NCBI RefSeq assembly: GCF_000003855.2
Contig: NW_003101681.1
Span: 732,539 to 796,538, forward strand
DNA from: Blastomyces gilchristii SLH14081
Taxonomy: Eukaryota > Ascomycota > Eurotiomycetes > Onygenales > Ajellomycetaceae
Direction of reading: 5' to 3'
DNA length: 64,000 bases
Below, one piece after another: positions 60,586-64,000 of the stretch. The notes beneath the pieces are model-generated. The model was not told where the DNA came from. It worked only from the letters and a program-made list of their open reading frames with translations, and searched no databases. Both the position numbers and the translations under genes were made by a program. Within the stretch, counting starts at the first letter, position 1. Every line of letters starts with the position of its first letter.

Positions 60586-61983
60586 GACTGGAGGAAGTGA
60601 GAGAACAGAGGCAATAGCACAGGGGAAGAGGTCGTAGCAATTAAGGTAAAAGTACAGCAGGGATTAAACGGTTTGGTTTGTACAGGATGCTCCAGCGTAA
60701 TCTTTTATGGCTGTGAGGCGAAGAGGCTGTATCTATCAATGGGAAAGGAGGCTGGAAGAAAGTGTACACAGCTCAGGGTGATGTTGGACATTTTGCCGCC
60801 AGGGCAAACGGAAGGCGGCCATCCGCGGCAAAAGTACTGTGGCGTTTCAATAAGCGCCCGCGTAAACGCGTTTATAGAGGAAACCTTCAGGTGTTGCGGT
60901 CTAATAATTTTCTTTCCTTCAAAACATATTATATTATTATTTTTCAACGTGTTTGACTTTCAAAAACCTCTTCGAACCTTGGACACTACCAGAAGAGCAT
61001 TTTGAGACATGCATGGCAGCTGTCTAGTAGGGCAGCAGCCAAAACGACAGCGAAACCATGTCATTCGTTATGAACCGAGTTGACTCAGTTTCACTTTCTT
61101 TCACTTAATGAAACAACACCAATATCGGGTGGGTTGAGGTCGACAAATGCGGCGCATATTTTGAAGGGGAATGAATTAGAGTGACCAGCACTCATCCGAC
61201 CTGAACCAATCACACATCTGGCACCTCCTGCCAGTAAACACCCGCTGACATGACCTGATACTCGACTTTGTGTGTCAGGGGAAAGAGAATATATTTTCTC
61301 CCGCACTCCAAGGGGCAGAAATCACCCCTAAGCCCAAATTCACCCGTTGTAGTAGTTAGTCCTCACCCTGAAGATTAAGGGGGCCACGGGAAGAATATCC
61401 ACTGTAGAGTGAGGTGAGTGAGCCCTCTACGGGCTGCCCTCCCGGGAATATGAAAATTTTGAGAGACTGAGTGAATTGTAGAAGTTTTGTAATATATATT
61501 TTTTCTACTGAAGGACGCTTTCAACAACCCAGGTAGCTAGCTGTTTATGTTGGTCATTCTCCCGTTGGGATGCAAGGTACAAGGAAAGTTGAACAAAAGG
61601 GGGTGAGGAAACGGGGTACCACTACAGATGGCAAGTAATGAACGGACATGCATAGAAATAGATAGGACAAATGAATGAATGGAGAAATGGTACACTGATA
61701 TACCAGTCTACAATGAAAAGAAAATGAATAGAGTTATCATTACATACCCATAAGCATACACATACCAGAGTGTGTAGATGAGTCCACAAGGTGATTATTA
61801 TTTGGCATCGATTCTGTCTTTTCATAGCAAAACTATATCTAGCCACATAAAATATATTGCTTTTCTTTTCTTCTGTGTTGTGTCATTGGCAAAGGGATGG
61901 GATGGGAAGACGGCCAGCTCGACATCTGTCTCTCATACTTTTGCTTCGCATGCGCCGACTTTTCATATTCTGTGAGGGCTTGT
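60586..61983. other. Spacer between the Yra1-like and STRAP-like genes
   Basis: No gene is supported. It must include the promoter of the Yra1-like gene and the 3' UTR of the STRAP-like gene. Short frames at 60673-61005 overlap on both strands. Confidence 0.6.
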
Positions 61984-63447
61984 CTATCTCCACAGTCCAT
62001 ACGGCTCCCTGCAAGCTTTCCATAACTTGATAGTCCCGTCCTCGCTGCCGGTTCCATACAACTTTCCATCTGGAGAGTAACTGACGGACCATATCGGTCC
62101 ATGATGACCCTTCTGAACTTCTGTAAATGATGAATGTCAGTGGGCCAGTTCTTCTGGTTTGGAAGTGGATAGTTTTAGGGTAGTGTGGACTAGTATAGGC
62201 AGAAAGGAAAGACATACCAAGCTCCTCGTTAGTTTCCAAGTCGTATACCCGCGCCCAGGTGTCTCCCACAGATCCCGTCACATACCTTCCAGTCTGTTTA
62301 TTCACAGCGACGCTTGCAACTTCGTACTTGAAGTCCACTTTTCTAAACAAGCGGCCAGGACTGGTTCCGTCGAAGAAATAGGCTGACTTCCCAGCAGCGA
62401 CGCTCAAGATTCCTGGGTCGTTAGGCGTGGTGGAGAGCGCGTTCAACTCGCAGCTCCCAATCGTGCCATCGACGGTATGCTCTACGAAGGGAAGACGCGA
62501 GCGGAGATCCCACCATCTTATTTTTCGATCTTCACAGGCCGTGGTGATGATATTGTAATCCTGGTTCCAGATGATTGACTTGATGGTGCCACCATGAACC
62601 CCTGGGCCAATTTCAAAACTTGTCATTGGCGTTGACGTTGACCCACCACTGACTCCATTAACTCCAGTTGATCCATACGGAGACGTTGGAGACGAAGTAC
62701 TGCTCTTTCCGCTTTGCGAAAGATCGAAAATGCGGAGTTTCTTCTCCATTCCACCAGTTGCCAGAATTTGAGGATTAGCTTGCATCGGGAACGCGACGGC
62801 ACGGACGATATGTGCGTGCTGAAGTGTGTGCAAGCATTCTCCCGTATGCGTATCCCAAACCTTTCTATGAGTAAAGATTCAAGTAAGCCCCCAGTTCAAA
62901 ATGCGGAAATTTTGCGAGAGTAGGTAAACGAACGCAGAGAAATCCGCAGCAGCAGTTGCTGCTATTGTGGCGTCTGACGAAAGGCGAGCCTGCCATACTG
63001 CGCCTTTGTGGCCCATGAATGTACCAATCCTATTCCACCATTAGCAATCGCACAACCTCACTAGCGCACCGAAATCAAACTGACCAGTCCCCAGTTACTC
63101 CATCCCTGAGCATCGGATTGTTATCTAGAAAGAGCGCTCAGTTTAACTAGATCTATAATCCCCCCGAGCCGCACGGGAAAATACCTTTACATGCTGAAAT
63201 CAGGTAGTATTGATCGTCCTCCACCAGGGAAGAAAAGCTTAGGTGGGTAACAGGCCGAGAATGTCCATGGCAAGTCAGAGGGACAACCTTGGAAGATTCT
63301 ATACGTCATTTTCGCCATTAGATCCTGGTATTGGTGGCTGGGAGGTCGTCTTGTGCCCAGCAATGGGCAACAAGACAGTGGACTGTTGACATGAAATTGC
63401 AACCGGGGAAGTCACCCAAAGTGAGAAGGATGCTTACCAGAAGCCAT
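61984..63447 (-). CDS. STRAP: STRAP/UNRIP-type WD40 repeat protein
   Basis: Seven-blade-type WD40 scaffold related to the serine/threonine kinase receptor-associated protein, which in animals also belongs to the SMN complex; its fungal role is less clear. Six minus-strand exons: 63438-63447, 63185-63298, 63085-63124, 62934-63029, 62218-62864 and 61984-62120, giving 347 residues (human STRAP has about 350). The 10-nt first exon encodes only MAS plus one base; joining to exon two gives [20 protein letters not shown]. Repeat signatures: [56 protein letters not shown], and finally [19 protein letters not shown] then [14 protein letters not shown] Ser/Gly/Thr-rich insert (about residues 125-150) between two blades is unusual. 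All six phases fit. The tiny first exon explains why the ATG is easy to miss. Confidence 0.9.
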
Positions 63448-64000
63448 TTAGAGCTGTAAAAGAAGAAAGAGATAGATAAAGAAAATGATGGTGAAAGAGG
63501 AAAAAGTAGATACAATAAAAGGATCGGACTAGAATTCCGCAGTGAGGAGTTGGAAGCTGCTCCGCTTGCAAAACCTCAAAAAGACTAGGATGAGATCTTT
63601 CGAGAAAGACCAAAGATGGAGAGACGTCTTGCGACAGATGAAAAACTATAGCCCCGAGATTTCCTTTAATGATAAACCGGGGGAAAGAAAAATCATCAGA
63701 TTCGTTATGGCGTTCCAGTCGTAAAAATGGAGGGTGGTAGCGGGTATAGCGTTAGCGAGCCCAAGAGTAAAAAGAGGGAGGGAGAGGCAAGGGAAGAGAA
63801 AGACGTTAATAAGCGGAGAAGCTGCGGATAAAGAAAAAGAAGAATAACTAAGAAAGGATAGAATAGAAGAGAAGAGGAGGTCTTTGGGGGGAGGGGGGGG
63901 GGAGGTGTTCTACTACTGAGGCCGAGCTGGTCTTCTTCTACCAACGATGGTGCAGGCGGAGGTTGGGCAACCCTGTGGCAGCAAGCATTGCAGGATCTGA
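63448..64000. other. Promoter side of the STRAP-like gene, window end
   Basis: No gene can be supported in this terminal stretch. It is purine-rich (about 63770-63900, ending in a G-run near 63886-63901). An ATG at 63946 opens only a short frame before the window ends; a neighbouring gene may start beyond. Confidence 0.5.

Overview
The window looks like chromosomal DNA of a filamentous ascomycete, most likely an onygenalean mould or dimorphic pathogen of the Blastomyces/Ajellomycetaceae type. The evidence is short GT..AG introns, a fadA-type G-alpha gene, a fungal DUF7924 relic, and a sharp two-part composition: an extremely AT-rich block full of retroelements followed by an ordinary gene-bearing block. 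The genus is an inference from genome style, not a sequence match.

Positions 1-32,293 form an AT-rich, repeat-only block that carries the mark of repeat-induced point mutation (RIP). Copies of a repeat differ almost only by C/T and G/A changes, and coding frames are shredded by new stops. Several layers of insertion can be read here: a tRNA-headed, LINE-tailed element (31-1101) with a 14-bp target duplication; a 502-bp MITE family with TA targets (four main copies); a chromodomain Ty3/gypsy element (3679-11512) inserted inside one MITE; a hAT-like transposase relic (about 12,400-15,200) carrying a compact, hardly mutated SINE (13591-13965); a LINE reverse transcriptase relic (15941-18220) invaded by a younger 5'-truncated LINE (16007-16903); and two more gypsy elements, one (21280-26849) nested in the other (18221-31563). 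The LINE and both tRNA-headed elements end in a similar sequence plus an AAT-repeat tail, so the LINE probably mobilises the other two.

From 32,294 on the sequence is normal-GC. The first 4 kb hold decaying single genes: a DUF7924 pseudogene (+) and a protein-kinase-like pseudogene (-). Intact genes follow: a peroxisomal acyl-CoA/4-coumarate-CoA ligase-like enzyme (+, four exons, C-terminal AKL), a small single-pass membrane protein with a His-Pro repeat (+), the ER SNARE USE1 (+), the G-protein alpha subunit fadA/gpa1 (-, five exons), alpha-actinin (-, four exons), a Yra1/Aly mRNA-export adaptor (-) and a STRAP-type WD40 protein (-, six exons with a 10-nt first exon). I see no operon or gene cluster logic. 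The genes are independent housekeeping, signalling and cytoskeletal genes separated by long spacers, which contain simple repeats and a recurring TACTCCGTA/TACGGAGTA motif.

The most unusual content is the transposon ecology of the AT-rich block, especially the chimeric tRNA/LINE element and the SINE-LINE pair. I found no CRISPR array, prokaryotic system or obvious secondary-metabolite cluster.
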